Below, in pieces: positions 25,945-35,609 of a stretch of 64,000 nucleotides of DNA. Position numbers and translations under genes: made by a program. The notes beneath the pieces were generated by a model, which ran no database searches, was not told the DNA's origin, and saw nothing but the letters and a program-made list of their open reading frames with translations. Numbering within the stretch: the first letter of the stretch is position 1; each line of letters starts with the position of its first letter. Source of the DNA: Vibrio pomeroyi (GTDB lineage Bacteria; Pseudomonadota; Gammaproteobacteria; Enterobacterales; Vibrionaceae); contig CP090854.1 in NCBI GenBank assembly GCA_041879425.1, positions 2,294,001 to 2,358,000 of the forward strand, given 5' to 3'.

Positions 25945-27534
25945 GTGAACAAGGCCATTGAAATCAAAAAGCTGGGAACCATTGAGGTCATCAATTCTTC
26001 AGTTCCTTACTCGCAAGATCCAACCAGTGTTTTTCATACCTTGTGTGAGAACAAAACAGACAGTTTGCTGTTGGAATCTGCTGAGATTGAATCTAAACAG
26101 AACCTGACAAGCCTACTCCTTATCGACTCTGCTGTTCGTATCGTATGTCGCGGACATGAAGTAACCTTTCAAGCGTTGACTCAAAACGGTCAAGCGCTTA
26201 TCGAACATCTGACTCAAAACGTTAAAGCAGAGATTAAATCTGATCTGACAGATAACTTACTGACGCTGACTTTTGTTGAGCCGAGCAACGAATTAGACGA
26301 AGACTCACGCTTAAGAGAAGCTTCTTCTTTCGATGCTCTGCGTTTGGTTCAGCACAGCTTTGAGCAAGACGCTGATAATAAGCATGCATTGTTCATGGCA
26401 GGCCTATTCGCTTACGACATCGTGGCGAACTTTGAACCGCTAGGCGATGCTGAAGCAACCAACAATTGTCCTGACTTTGTTTTCTACGTGGCTGAAACCC
26501 TGTTGCGTTTCGATCACCAAGAGAACGAAGGCCTGCTACACGCAAGCTTGTTCGCTCAAGACGACAGCATCAAAGCACAACTAACTGAGCGCTTAGCCGA
26601 CATTCAAACACAATGTCAGTCGCTGAAAGCCATCACAGAAGTTACACCACTAGACAACGTTGACGCTGTACCAAGCGTTTCAGATGAAGACTTCTGCCAA
26701 ACGGTTCGTGACCTAAAAGAGTACGTCGTAAAAGGCGATGTATTCCAAGTCGTACCTTCACGCCGCTTCACGCTTCCTTGCCCTGCTCCACTGGCAGCTT
26801 ACAAAGAGCTTAAGCAAAGCAACCCAAGCCCTTACATGTTCTACATGCAAGATGAGTTGTTTACTCTGTTCGGTGCTTCTCCAGAAAGCGCGCTGAAATA
26901 CGAAACCGAAACCAACCAAATTGAGATTTACCCAATTGCGGGGACTCGTCGTCGCGGTAAGCGTCCTGACGGTCAAATCGATTTTGACTTAGACAGCCGT
27001 ATCGAGCTTGAACTGCGCACCGACAAGAAAGAAAACGCTGAGCACATGATGTTGGTCGACCTAGCACGTAACGATGTGGCACGTATCGCTGAAGCTGGCA
27101 CTCGCCACGTAGCAGACCTACTGAAAGTTGATCGCTACAGCCATGTGATGCACTTGGTTTCTCGTGTTGTTGGTCAGCTACGTGAAGACTTGGATGCTCT
27201 ACACGCTTACCAAGCTTGTATGAACATGGGTACGCTAACAGGCGCACCAAAAATCCGCGCAATGCAGCTTATTCGTGACGTAGAAAAAACGCGTCGTGGT
27301 AGCTATGGCGGTGCGGTCGGTTACCTAACAGGTGAAGGCACGTTAGATACGTGCATCGTGATTCGTTCTGCTTACGTTGAAGATGGTGTGGCACAAGTAC
27401 AAGCTGGCGCCGGCGTGGTGTTCGATTCAGACCCACAAGCAGAAGCGGATGAAACTCGCGGCAAAGCACAAGCGGTCATCTCAGCGATTCAAGCTGCACA
27501 CACTAAAACCATTTCTAACAAGAAGGAGTCGTAA
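25945..27534 (+). CDS. trpE: Anthranilate synthase component I
   Basis: TrpE converts chorismate and ammonia to anthranilate, the first step of tryptophan synthesis. The start is GTG 25945, because AAAGGAGG ends four bases upstream and family similarity begins right after. This gives 529 residues. An open frame extends 21 codons upstream, including an ATG at 25897, but it has no family similarity. The tryptophan feedback motif LLLESAEIES is present. Catalytic segments include YMFYMQDELFTLFGASPES, PIAGTRRRGK and TLTGAPKIRAMQLI. TrpG follows 2 bases after the stop. Confidence 0.97.
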   Translation: MNKAIEIKKLGTIEVINSSVPYSQDPTSVFHTLCENKTDSLLLESAEIESKQNLTSLLLIDSAVRIVCRGHEVTFQALTQNGQALIEHLTQNVKAEIKSDLTDNLLTLTFVEPSNELDEDSRLREASSFDALRLVQHSFEQDADNKHALFMAGLFAYDIVANFEPLGDAEATNNCPDFVFYVAETLLRFDHQENEGLLHASLFAQDDSIKAQLTERLADIQTQCQSLKAITEVTPLDNVDAVPSVSDEDFCQTVRDLKEYVVKGDVFQVVPSRRFTLPCPAPLAAYKELKQSNPSPYMFYMQDELFTLFGASPESALKYETETNQIEIYPIAGTRRRGKRPDGQIDFDLDSRIELELRTDKKENAEHMMLVDLARNDVARIAEAGTRHVADLLKVDRYSHVMHLVSRVVGQLREDLDALHAYQACMNMGTLTGAPKIRAMQLIRDVEKTRRGSYGGAVGYLTGEGTLDTCIVIRSAYVEDGVAQVQAGAGVVFDSDPQAEADETRGKAQAVISAIQAAHTKTISNKKES

Positions 27535-27536
27535 TC

Positions 27537-28145
27537 ATGGCTGATATTGTATTCATCGATAACTTCGACTCGTTCACTTACAACCTTGTAGACCAGTTCC
27601 GCTCATTGGGTCACAACGTAAAAATTTACCGTAACAACATCTCTGCAAAGGTCGTTGAAGCGGCGATCAACGTATTAGACAACCCTGTTGCCCTACTTTC
27701 ACCGGGCCCTGGCGCTCCGGCAGACGCGGGCTGCATGCCTGAGCTGATTCAGCTGCTAAAAGGCAAAGTGCCAATGATTGGTATTTGCTTAGGCCATCAA
27801 GCGATCGTTGAAGCTTATGGCGGTACCGTTGCAGGCGCAGGCGAAATCATTCATGGTAAAGTGTCGATGATGGAACACCAAAATCATGCGACTTACCAAG
27901 GCTTACCTTCGCCACTGGCTATTGCTCGCTACCACTCTTTAGTAGCAACGCATGTCTCTGATAGCCTAACGGTGACAGCTGAAGTCGATGATTTGGTCAT
28001 GTCTGTGGTTCAAGAACAAGACAAGGTGTGTGGATTCCAATTCCACCCTGAATCAATTATGACAACCTACGGTGCAACGCTTCTTGCGAACGCTATCGAA
28101 TGGGCTCTTGAGAAACCTCTTCGCCTTGAGAAGACTGGAATATAG
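27537..28145 (+). CDS. trpG: Anthranilate synthase component II (glutamine amidotransferase)
   Basis: TrpG supplies ammonia to TrpE from glutamine. The 202-residue class I amidotransferase has SPGPGAPADAGCMPEL, the nucleophile C84 in GICLGHQA, and the His-Glu pair in QFHPESIMT. It is a stand-alone protein, not fused to TrpD as in E. coli, which is the vibrio arrangement. It starts two bases after trpE, with AAGGAG at the end of trpE. Confidence 0.97.
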   Translation: MADIVFIDNFDSFTYNLVDQFRSLGHNVKIYRNNISAKVVEAAINVLDNPVALLSPGPGAPADAGCMPELIQLLKGKVPMIGICLGHQAIVEAYGGTVAGAGEIIHGKVSMMEHQNHATYQGLPSPLAIARYHSLVATHVSDSLTVTAEVDDLVMSVVQEQDKVCGFQFHPESIMTTYGATLLANAIEWALEKPLRLEKTGI

Positions 28146-28154
28146 GAAACGATC

Positions 28155-29150
28155 ATGGAACAGATTAATAAACTTTACGAACAGCAGTCTCTTACTCAAG
28201 AAGAAAGCCAACAGTTATTTGATGTTATCATCAAGGGCGAACTAGACCCAATCCTGATGGCTTCTGCTCTGACTGCACTTAAGATCAAAGGCGAGACGCC
28301 AGACGAAATTGCGGGCGCGGCGAAAGCACTACTTGCTAATGCAAACCCGTTCCCACGCCCTGATTACGATTTTGCAGACATCGTAGGTACAGGTGGCGAC
28401 GGTCATAACACCATTAATATCTCAACGACATCTGCATTCGTTGCAGCCGCTTGTGGTTTAAAAGTCGCTAAACACGGTAACCGCAGTGTATCGAGCAAAT
28501 CAGGCTCTTCTGATCTACTGGATTCGTTTGGCATCAACCTAGCGATGACAGCGGAAGATACACGTACGGCTGTCGATGAGCTTGGCGTCGCATTCCTATT
28601 TGCTCCGCAGTACCACGGTGGCGTGCGTCACGCGATGCCTGTTCGCCAAACCATGAAAACACGTACTATCTTCAACATCCTTGGCCCACTGATTAACCCT
28701 GCTCGCCCTAACATCGAGCTTATGGGTGTTTACAGCAAAGAGCTTGTACGCCCTATCGCGGCAACCATGCTGCAAATGGGCATGAAGCGCGCGGCGGTTG
28801 TTCACGGTAGCGGACTTGATGAAGTCGCGATTCACGGCGAAACCATGGTTGCAGAAATCAAAGATGGCGCAATTCACGAATACACAGTGACACCGGCAGA
28901 CTTTGGTTTGAGTACTCACCCGCTTGAAGCTATCAAGGGCGGCGAGCCAGAAGAAAACAAAGCCATCACAACTGATATCCTGACGGGTAAAGGCACTGAA
29001 GCCCAAGTTGGCGCAGTAGCCGTGAACGTTGCTCTACTGATGCGTCTATTTGGTCACGAAGACCTAAAAGCCAACGCACAGCAAGCCATTGATGCGATGA
29101 ACTCTGGCAAAGCCTACGAGCTTGTACAAAAGCTTGCTGCGCACGCCTAA
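28155..29150 (+). CDS. trpD: Anthranilate phosphoribosyltransferase
   Basis: TrpD transfers phosphoribose from PRPP to anthranilate. The 331-residue protein has the PRPP/anthranilate motif GTGGDGHNTINISTTSAF near residue 78, the KHGNRSVSSKSGSSDLL segment and MKTRTIFNILGPLINPARP. It starts nine bases after trpG. The gene has the normal length for a stand-alone TrpD. Confidence 0.97.
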   Translation: MEQINKLYEQQSLTQEESQQLFDVIIKGELDPILMASALTALKIKGETPDEIAGAAKALLANANPFPRPDYDFADIVGTGGDGHNTINISTTSAFVAAACGLKVAKHGNRSVSSKSGSSDLLDSFGINLAMTAEDTRTAVDELGVAFLFAPQYHGGVRHAMPVRQTMKTRTIFNILGPLINPARPNIELMGVYSKELVRPIAATMLQMGMKRAAVVHGSGLDEVAIHGETMVAEIKDGAIHEYTVTPADFGLSTHPLEAIKGGEPEENKAITTDILTGKGTEAQVGAVAVNVALLMRLFGHEDLKANAQQAIDAMNSGKAYELVQKLAAHA

Positions 29151-29175
29151 CGAACGACGAATTGAGACAAAGAAC

Positions 29176-30627
29176 ATGACACAGACTACCGATAAACTGT
29201 CGACCCACGTTTCAGTCAAAGAAGCTGAAATGGCGGAAGTATTAGCAAAAATCGTTCGTGATAAATACCAATGGGTTGAAGCGCGTAAGCAAACTCAACC
29301 ATTGGAAGAGTTTAAAGCAGCGTTAACCGCAACAGACCGCAGCTTTTATGATGCATTGAGCGGCGAACAGACGGTTTTCATTACTGAATGTAAGAAAGCC
29401 TCTCCGTCAAAAGGTTTGATCCGTGACGAGTTTGACCTGGACTACATTGCATCGGTTTACAACAACCACGCTAATGCGATTTCAGTACTGACCGACGAGA
29501 AATACTTCCAAGGTGACTTTGAGTTTTTGCCTAAGGTTCGCAGCATTGCTAAGCAGCCAATCCTGTGTAAAGACTTCATGGTGGATACCTACCAAGTTTA
29601 CCTAGCTCGTCACTATTCAGCTGATGCTATCTTGTTGATGCTATCGGTATTGGATGATGAAGAGTACAAAGCACTTGCTAAGGTCGCTCACTCACTCAAC
29701 ATGGGTGTGCTTACGGAAGTCAGTAACGAAGAAGAGCTTCACCGTGCTGTGGCTCTAAACGCTAAGGTTATCGGTATTAATAACCGTAACCTACGTGACC
29801 TTTCGACCGATTTGAATCGTACCAAAGAGCTGGCTCCATTGATTCGCGAACTGGCTCCAAACGCTATCGTGATTTCAGAGTCTGGTATCTACACCCACCA
29901 ACAAGTGCGTGACCTTTCAACATTTGCAGATGGCTTCCTAATCGGCAGCTCTCTCATGGCTGAAAAGAACCTTGAACTTGCAGTGCGTAAAGTGACGCTC
30001 GGTGAAAACAAAGTGTGTGGTTTAACTCACTCTGACGATGCCGCGAAAGCGTATCAAGCAGGTGCAGTATTCGGTGGTTTGATTTTCGTTGAAGCGTCTA
30101 AGCGTCATGTGGATATCGAGGCAGCTCGTTTAACCATGAGCGGCGCACCTTTGAACTACGTGGGTGTGTTCCAAAATCATAGTGTTGCTGACGTTGCTAA
30201 CACAGTTTCTGAACTCGGTCTGTTTGCGGTGCAACTGCACGGTGATGAATCTCAAGCGTTTGTCGATGAGTTAAAACAATCTCTACCTGAAAATGTTGAA
30301 ATTTGGAAAGCTTACGGTGTTGCTTGCAGTACTGAAAACGGCGCTGAAAGTGTGCTACCAGAATTACTTCAAAGCAATGTGACTCGTCACCTGCTAGATA
30401 CTAAAGTGGGTTCTCAAACGGGTGGTACTGGTCAAGCGTTCGATTGGAGCCTAATCAACAACCAAAGCGCAATCATGTTAGCGGGTGGCCTAAACCCAGA
30501 AAACGCTAACCAAGCGGCTAAGTTGGGCTGCTTAGGATTAGACCTAAACTCTGGCGTTGAATCCGCTCCGGGTAAAAAAGACGCAGACAAACTGCAACAC
30601 GCCTTTGCAGCGATTCGTAATTACTAG
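29176..30627 (+). CDS. trpC: Bifunctional indole-3-glycerol-phosphate synthase / PRA isomerase
   Basis: This 483-residue fusion has two TIM-barrel enzymes. The N-terminal IGP synthase (about 1-285) carries FITECKKASPSKGLI and ISESGIYTHQQV. The C-terminal phosphoribosylanthranilate isomerase (about 290-483) carries VCGLTHSDDAAKAY and MLAGGLNPENA. The fusion is the enteric/vibrio TrpC(F) type. ATG 29176 is preferred over the upstream in-frame codon at 29122, which overlaps trpD and has no family similarity. A 130-base gap with a hairpin follows before trpB. Confidence 0.96.
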   Translation: MTQTTDKLSTHVSVKEAEMAEVLAKIVRDKYQWVEARKQTQPLEEFKAALTATDRSFYDALSGEQTVFITECKKASPSKGLIRDEFDLDYIASVYNNHANAISVLTDEKYFQGDFEFLPKVRSIAKQPILCKDFMVDTYQVYLARHYSADAILLMLSVLDDEEYKALAKVAHSLNMGVLTEVSNEEELHRAVALNAKVIGINNRNLRDLSTDLNRTKELAPLIRELAPNAIVISESGIYTHQQVRDLSTFADGFLIGSSLMAEKNLELAVRKVTLGENKVCGLTHSDDAAKAYQAGAVFGGLIFVEASKRHVDIEAARLTMSGAPLNYVGVFQNHSVADVANTVSELGLFAVQLHGDESQAFVDELKQSLPENVEIWKAYGVACSTENGAESVLPELLQSNVTRHLLDTKVGSQTGGTGQAFDWSLINNQSAIMLAGGLNPENANQAAKLGCLGLDLNSGVESAPGKKDADKLQHAFAAIRNY

Positions 30628-30677
30628 TCCAAGCTCGGCTCTAGGAATTAGAAAGCAGAAACTAAAAACATATTTGT

Positions 30678-30699
30678 GAGCTTTGCTTTAGCGAAGCTC
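30678..30699. other. Hairpin in the trpC-trpB spacer
   Basis: GAGCTTTGC and GCGAAGCTC pair around TTTA, with one T-G pair. No T run follows, so it does not look like a terminator. It could mark an RNA processing or stability point inside the operon. Confidence 0.55.
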
Positions 30700-30757
30700 A
30701 AACAAGATTAAATGACTTGGTGTGAAGACACTCCAATAGAATTGAAGGAATAACACA

Positions 30758-31948
30758 ATGGCTAAACTCGATGCCTACTTCGGTGAATACGGTGGTCAAT
30801 ACGTACCGCAGATCCTAGTGCCAGCACTAGACCAACTAGAACAAGCATTTATCGATGCACAAGCCGATCCTGAGTTCCGCAGTGAATTCATGACGCTTCT
30901 GCAAGAGTACGCAGGTCGTCCAACGGCACTAACGCTAACGCGTAACCTGACTAAAGGTACAAAAACTAAACTGTACCTAAAGCGTGAAGATCTACTTCAT
31001 GGCGGTGCTCACAAGACAAACCAAGTTCTTGGCCAAGCATTGCTAGCAAAACGTATGGGTAAGCAAGAAATCATTGCTGAAACAGGCGCAGGCCAACACG
31101 GCGTTGCAACAGCTCTAGCGTGTGCTCTGTTAGGCCTTAAGTGTCGCGTTTACATGGGTGCAAAAGACGTTGAACGTCAGAGCCCGAACGTATTCCGTAT
31201 GAAGCTGATGGGCGCAAAGGTTATCCCTGTTCATTCTGGTTCTTCAACGCTAAAAGATGCATGTAACGAAGCTCTACGTGACTGGTCTGCAACTTATGAA
31301 GATGCGCACTACCTACTAGGTACGGCTGCGGGTCCTCACCCATTCCCAACCATCGTTCGTGACTTCCAACGCATGATCGGTGAAGAAACCAAGAACCAAA
31401 TTCTAGCTCGTGAAGGTCGCCTTCCTGATGCAGTTATCGCTTGTGTTGGCGGCGGTTCAAACGCTATCGGCATGTTTGCTGATTTCATTGAAGAAGAAAC
31501 GGTTCGCCTAATCGGTGTCGAGCCTGCTGGTAAAGGTATTGATACCGACCAACACGGTGCGCCGCTTAAACACGGTAAAACGGGTATCTTCTTTGGTATG
31601 AAAGCACCATTGATGCAAGATGAGAACGGCCAAATAGAAGAGTCTTACTCTGTATCTGCGGGTCTAGACTTCCCATCAGTGGGTCCTCAACACGCTCACC
31701 TGAACGCAATTGGCCGTGCTGAATACGAAAACGTAACCGATGACGAAGCGCTAGAAGCATTCCAATCTATCGCACGTAACGAAGGTATCCTCGCTGCGCT
31801 AGAGTCATCTCATGCTTTAGCTCATGCAATCAAAATGGCTCACGACGAACCAGAAAAAGAACAACTATTAGTCGTTAACTTGTCTGGCCGTGGTGACAAA
31901 GACATTTTCTCTGTACACGACATCCTTAAAGAGAAAGGAGCACTATAA
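30758..31948 (+). CDS. trpB: Tryptophan synthase beta subunit
   Basis: TrpB joins indole to serine in a PLP reaction. The 396-residue protein has the PLP lysine K86 in [11 protein letters not shown], the channel and phosphate-binding loop [13 protein letters not shown], and the [13 protein letters not shown] segment. AAGGA lies upstream. Its stop overlaps the trpA ATG by one base (TAATG), indicating translational coupling. The 130-base spacer before it is longer than the other gaps in the operon. Confidence 0.98.
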   Translation: MAKLDAYFGEYGGQYVPQILVPALDQLEQAFIDAQADPEFRSEFMTLLQEYAGRPTALTLTRNLTKGTKTKLYLKREDLLHGGAHKTNQVLGQALLAKRMGKQEIIAETGAGQHGVATALACALLGLKCRVYMGAKDVERQSPNVFRMKLMGAKVIPVHSGSSTLKDACNEALRDWSATYEDAHYLLGTAAGPHPFPTIVRDFQRMIGEETKNQILAREGRLPDAVIACVGGGSNAIGMFADFIEEETVRLIGVEPAGKGIDTDQHGAPLKHGKTGIFFGMKAPLMQDENGQIEESYSVSAGLDFPSVGPQHAHLNAIGRAEYENVTDDEALEAFQSIARNEGILAALESSHALAHAIKMAHDEPEKEQLLVVNLSGRGDKDIFSVHDILKEKGAL

Positions 31949-32754
31949 TGGATCGCTATCAATCACTATTCACTCGCTTAGCTGAAAAGAATCAGGGTGC
32001 ATTTGTACCATTCGTAACGGTTGGCGATCCTAACCCTGAACAGTCTCTTAAGATCATGGAAACTTTGGTTGAAGCAGGTGCTGATGCGCTTGAACTGGGT
32101 ATCCCATTCTCTGATCCACTGGCTGATGGCCCAACAATCCAGGGCGCAAACATTCGTGCGTTAGATTCTAAAGTAACGCCAGATGTGTGTTTTGATCTTA
32201 TTGGTCAAATTCGCGCTAAATACCCAGAGCTGCCAATCGGCCTACTGATGTACGCGAACTTGGTTTACGCACGTGGTATAGAAAATTTTTACGAACGCTG
32301 CGCAAAAGCAGGTATCGATTCAGTATTGATTGCTGATGTACCAACCAACGAGAGTGGCGAGTTTGTTGCTGCAGCGAAGAAGTTTGGTGTTCACCCAATC
32401 TTTATTGCTCCACCAACAGCAAGCGATAAAACACTTCAATCAGTTTCTGAGCTAGGTGGCGGTTACACATACCTACTTTCTCGCTCAGGCGTAACGGGTG
32501 CAGAAACCAAGGCAAACATGCCTGTGACTGCCCTACTTGATCGTTTGAACAAATTTGATGCGCCACCAGCACTGCTTGGTTTCGGTATCTCTGCTCCTGA
32601 ACAAGTGAAAGAAGCGATTGTAGCGGGTGCTGCAGGTGCTATCTCTGGCTCAGCCGTTGTGAAAATCATTGAAAACAACGTTGAACAACCAGAAGCAATG
32701 CTTAAAGCATTGGCTGAGTTTGTAACGCCAATGAAAACTGCAACACAGAAGTAA
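31948..32754 (+). CDS. trpA: Tryptophan synthase alpha subunit
   Basis: TrpA cleaves indole-3-glycerol phosphate and channels indole to TrpB. The 268-residue barrel shows the catalytic E49 in [11 protein letters not shown] and D60 in the following [19 protein letters not shown] lies near the C-terminus. It overlaps trpB by one base, with GGAG in the end of trpB. It is the last gene of the operon and is followed by a terminator. Confidence 0.98.
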   Translation: MDRYQSLFTRLAEKNQGAFVPFVTVGDPNPEQSLKIMETLVEAGADALELGIPFSDPLADGPTIQGANIRALDSKVTPDVCFDLIGQIRAKYPELPIGLLMYANLVYARGIENFYERCAKAGIDSVLIADVPTNESGEFVAAAKKFGVHPIFIAPPTASDKTLQSVSELGGGYTYLLSRSGVTGAETKANMPVTALLDRLNKFDAPPALLGFGISAPEQVKEAIVAGAAGAISGSAVVKIIENNVEQPEAMLKALAEFVTPMKTATQK

Positions 32755-32785
32755 TCTTTAGCATTCGCTAAACACGACTTTGGAT

Positions 32786-32820
32786 TCTAAAAGGCACCAC
32801 AGATGTGGTGCCTTTTTTAT
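32786..32820 (+). terminator. Terminator of the trp operon
   Basis: AAAAGGCACCAC and GTGGTGCCTTTT flank a four-base loop, followed by further T. It can also act on the convergent slipin gene. Confidence 0.94.
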
Positions 32821-32838
32821 TGCTGCCAGAAAAGCTCG

Positions 32839-33636
32839 CTAATCATCCACTTTCATCGCTTTCTTAATCGCAGCCTCATTGAGTGTCGCTTTAATTGGAT
32901 CAGTGATTTTATCCACCAAGTCGACAGGCATTGGGAATACGATGGTTGTGGTGCGTTCATTCGCGACCTCGGTTAATGTCTGCATATAACGTAACTGAAT
33001 GGCGTTGGGCGCTTTGTTCAATACTTCTGCGGCTTCTCTTAGCTTAGTGGATGCCTCTAACTCACCCGTAGCATGTATCACCTTAGCTCGACGAGAACGT
33101 TCCGCCTCTGCTTGTTTCGCAAGTGCTCGCACCATACTGTCATCAAGATCAACATGCTTGATCTCGACATTGGCAATCTTAATTCCCCAATTATCGGTGT
33201 GTTGATCCAGTATCGATTGTAAGTCTCTGTTGAGCTCTTCACGTTCAGACAGTAGCTCATCCAACTCATGCTGGCCTAGAACAGACCGTAACGTGGTTTG
33301 GGAGAGTTGGCTGGTGGCTTCGAGATAATTCTCAACGTTATTAATTGCCATCTTTGGATCAAGCACTCGGAAATAGACGACAGCATTGACCTTAACCGAC
33401 ACATTATCTCTGGTGATCAAATCTTGTGTTGGTACATCTAAAACGATAGTTCGTAGGTCGACTCGCACGATTTGTTGAATGAAAGGAATGATGATGATTA
33501 ACCCCGGCCCTTTCACACCGTAAAAGCGCCCAAGGAAGAACACCACTGCACGCTCGTACTCGCGCAGCACTCTGAACATGCTGGCTATCAACAAGATAAC
33601 GAGCACGATGACAATACCTATAGTGTGTATAAACAT
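32839..33636 (-). CDS. Slipin (stomatin/SPFH family) membrane protein
   Basis: This 265-residue protein has an N-terminal hydrophobic anchor (about residues 1-20) and an SPFH/Band 7 domain with [19 protein letters not shown] and [20 protein letters not shown]. It organises membrane microdomains and usually partners an NfeD-type protease. The NfeD gene lies 95 bases upstream on the same strand, the classic pairing. This member resembles the prokaryotic stomatin cleaved by its NfeD partner in archaea. Function in vibrios is not defined. Confidence 0.92.
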   Translation of the reverse strand: MFIHTIGIVIVLVILLIASMFRVLREYERAVVFFLGRFYGVKGPGLIIIIPFIQQIVRVDLRTIVLDVPTQDLITRDNVSVKVNAVVYFRVLDPKMAINNVENYLEATSQLSQTTLRSVLGQHELDELLSEREELNRDLQSILDQHTDNWGIKIANVEIKHVDLDDSMVRALAKQAEAERSRRAKVIHATGELEASTKLREAAEVLNKAPNAIQLRYMQTLTEVANERTTTIVFPMPVDLVDKITDPIKATLNEAAIKKAMKVDD

Positions 33637-33731
33637 AACCGCCCCCTAGTGGTAACGATGGCTAAGCAATTAATAATTCAATCAAGTTTGTCCTAGCATT
33701 CCACGCTAACAGTGCGTGCTAACAGTCTGCA

Positions 33732-35138
33732 CTAACCAAGTTTCGATGGTGTCTCATCGGGCAGCGCTTCAACATCCAAAGAAAGCCCGGTGAGCTTGGT
33801 GACTCTGATACTCTGCCCTGCTTTCAGTTCATTGGCGCACTTAGCTTGCCAGATCTCACCTTCAACCAGTACGCGACCCGCACCGGGGAAACCGCTGACG
33901 ACTTTACCTATCTCACCGACAACCGCTTCCATCCCCGTGGTCACTGGCTTGTTTCTCACTCGGACTAGCATTGATATTGTTACGACGATAAACGCTACAG
34001 AGAACAAGCTGATTCCGATAATTAGTGGTAATGCTATTTGGTAACCCGGCACCTCAGTGTCCATCAGCATGATAGAGCCCAATGTAAATGCAGCAACGCC
34101 ACCCAAACCGAAAATACCGAAGCTCGGGCTAAAGGCCTCTGCGACCATTAAGGCAATTCCCAATAGGATTAAGGCAAGACCCGCGTAACTCACAGGCAGC
34201 ATTTGTAAGGAGTACATCGCCAATAACAGACAGATGCCGCCCAATACGCCCGGTAAGCCGACACCAGGGTTATAAAACTCAAGCAACAAGCCATAGATAC
34301 CAATGAGCATGAGAATGTAAGCGACATTTGGATTGGTGATCACCGAAAGCAAACTGAAACGCCAATCTTGTTCTCGTTCGACAAACGCCACATCACTAAG
34401 TTGAACTTGCTGACTGACGCCATTAATAGTGATGGTGCGTCCGTTGCTCATTTCCACTAGCTGCTGTAAATCACTCGCGATGAAATCAATGACGTTAAGT
34501 TCGAGGGCATTCTCTGAATCTAAACTCGCCGCTTCTCTTACCGCCTTTTCTGCCCACTCTTCATTACGATTGTGCAATTTGGCCAAGCTAACAATGTAAG
34601 CGGACGCATCGTTGATCACCTTCTTCTCCATCGCAGTGGTGGCTTTTACTTGCTCGGAGTTCTCTTCTTTAGGTGAACTTTGCTCATTGGCTGTGGCATT
34701 GTCGTCTTTATTGGCCTCTTCTTGAGGAGATAACGGATTAGAAGGGCCTTTACCTCCGCCAAGAGACACTGGAGTGGCTGCACCCAAGTTGGTTCCGGGA
34801 GCCATAGAAGCGATGTGGCTAGCGAGTAGAATATACGTCCCTGCACTTGCTGCGCGTGAACCTGCAGGTCCAACCCAAGTAGCTATCGGAATCGGTGACG
34901 TGGTGATGGATCTGATAATGTCGCGCATCGACGTATCTAACCCGCCGGGCGTGTTCATTTTCAATATGATGAGCTTAGCTTGCTCGTCGTGAGCTTGTTC
35001 TATTTCTCTCGTGAGGTAGTCACTGGTCGCCGGGCCTATACCTCCATTCACCTCTATCACCCAGACATCATCGGCCTGAACATTCGCAGAGGCGAACAAC
35101 AGAAGAAACGCGAAACAGCACTTTAATATAAAAGTCAT
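33732..35138 (-). CDS. NfeD-family membrane serine protease (ClpP-class)
   Basis: This 468-residue protein has a signal peptide (residues 1-22), then a ClpP-like protease domain of about 200 residues. The catalytic serine is in SRAASAGTYILLASH and a lysine is in AMEKKVINDASAY. About four to five transmembrane helices follow (about 270-400), then an NfeD OB-fold domain at the C-terminus (VGEIGKVVSGFPGAGRVLVEG). It probably cleaves stomatin/slipin, encoded just downstream. A low-complexity acidic stretch (about 140-170) sits between the serine and lysine parts. Confidence 0.92.
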   Translation of the reverse strand: MTFILKCCFAFLLLFASANVQADDVWVIEVNGGIGPATSDYLTREIEQAHDEQAKLIILKMNTPGGLDTSMRDIIRSITTSPIPIATWVGPAGSRAASAGTYILLASHIASMAPGTNLGAATPVSLGGGKGPSNPLSPQEEANKDDNATANEQSSPKEENSEQVKATTAMEKKVINDASAYIVSLAKLHNRNEEWAEKAVREAASLDSENALELNVIDFIASDLQQLVEMSNGRTITINGVSQQVQLSDVAFVEREQDWRFSLLSVITNPNVAYILMLIGIYGLLLEFYNPGVGLPGVLGGICLLLAMYSLQMLPVSYAGLALILLGIALMVAEAFSPSFGIFGLGGVAAFTLGSIMLMDTEVPGYQIALPLIIGISLFSVAFIVVTISMLVRVRNKPVTTGMEAVVGEIGKVVSGFPGAGRVLVEGEIWQAKCANELKAGQSIRVTKLTGLSLDVEALPDETPSKLG

Positions 35139-35609
35139 AGCCCCTCTCCTTACAACTGAGATGCTAGATAGACGTTTTATTTAAAGCGTAGAGGTAACAT
35201 CTTGGTAATAAATAGATACCTTAAGCATAGTTCAGGCTGAATTTCGCACAACACACTGCTCAAAATCTCACCCCGATCGTAACGAGCAAAAAAAGCGCAA
35301 AAATGAAACACAAATGTTAACAAAACCCACTAAATACCGAAGTGCAGAAATCATTCACAAAACACCAGATAGATTTACATTTATAAACTCGACAAATAAC
35401 CAACCAATAAAAAACAAAAGCAAACGTTTGCATCGGTACAAAAAAACGACAAATAACATTAGACCTCCTCTTTTTAGACGTCTTTCACCTCTGCTCATAT
35501 TGATAAATGTAAAGGATACGTGTAAAACTCTTCGCGAAATATTTATCCAATGGTACATCGTACATTGGTAGGTAGTTCTGGGATTTTTATATTTAGTAGC
35601 ACAGAGGTT
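35139..35609. other. AT-rich spacer between NfeD-protease gene and symporter gene
   Basis: About 470 bases without a supported gene; short open frames here are low-complexity Lys/Arg or Phe-rich and have no ribosome site. The region holds divergent promoters and a PurR-box-like palindrome (35419-35434). Confidence 0.6.
35419..35434. promoter_or_regulatory. PurR-box-like operator
   Basis: AAGCAAACGTTTGCAT fits the PurR consensus ANGCAANCGNTTNCNT at every fixed position. Its core, GCAAACGTTTGC, is a perfect 12-base palindrome. It lies about 175 bases before the symporter start and about 280 bases before the divergent protease gene. Another LacI-family regulator could use it. Confidence 0.6.

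Noticed and set aside
35314..35571. 85-codon frame in the AT-rich spacer before the symporter
   Set aside because: Low complexity, Lys/Arg/Asn-rich, no good ribosome site, and it covers the PurR-like site.
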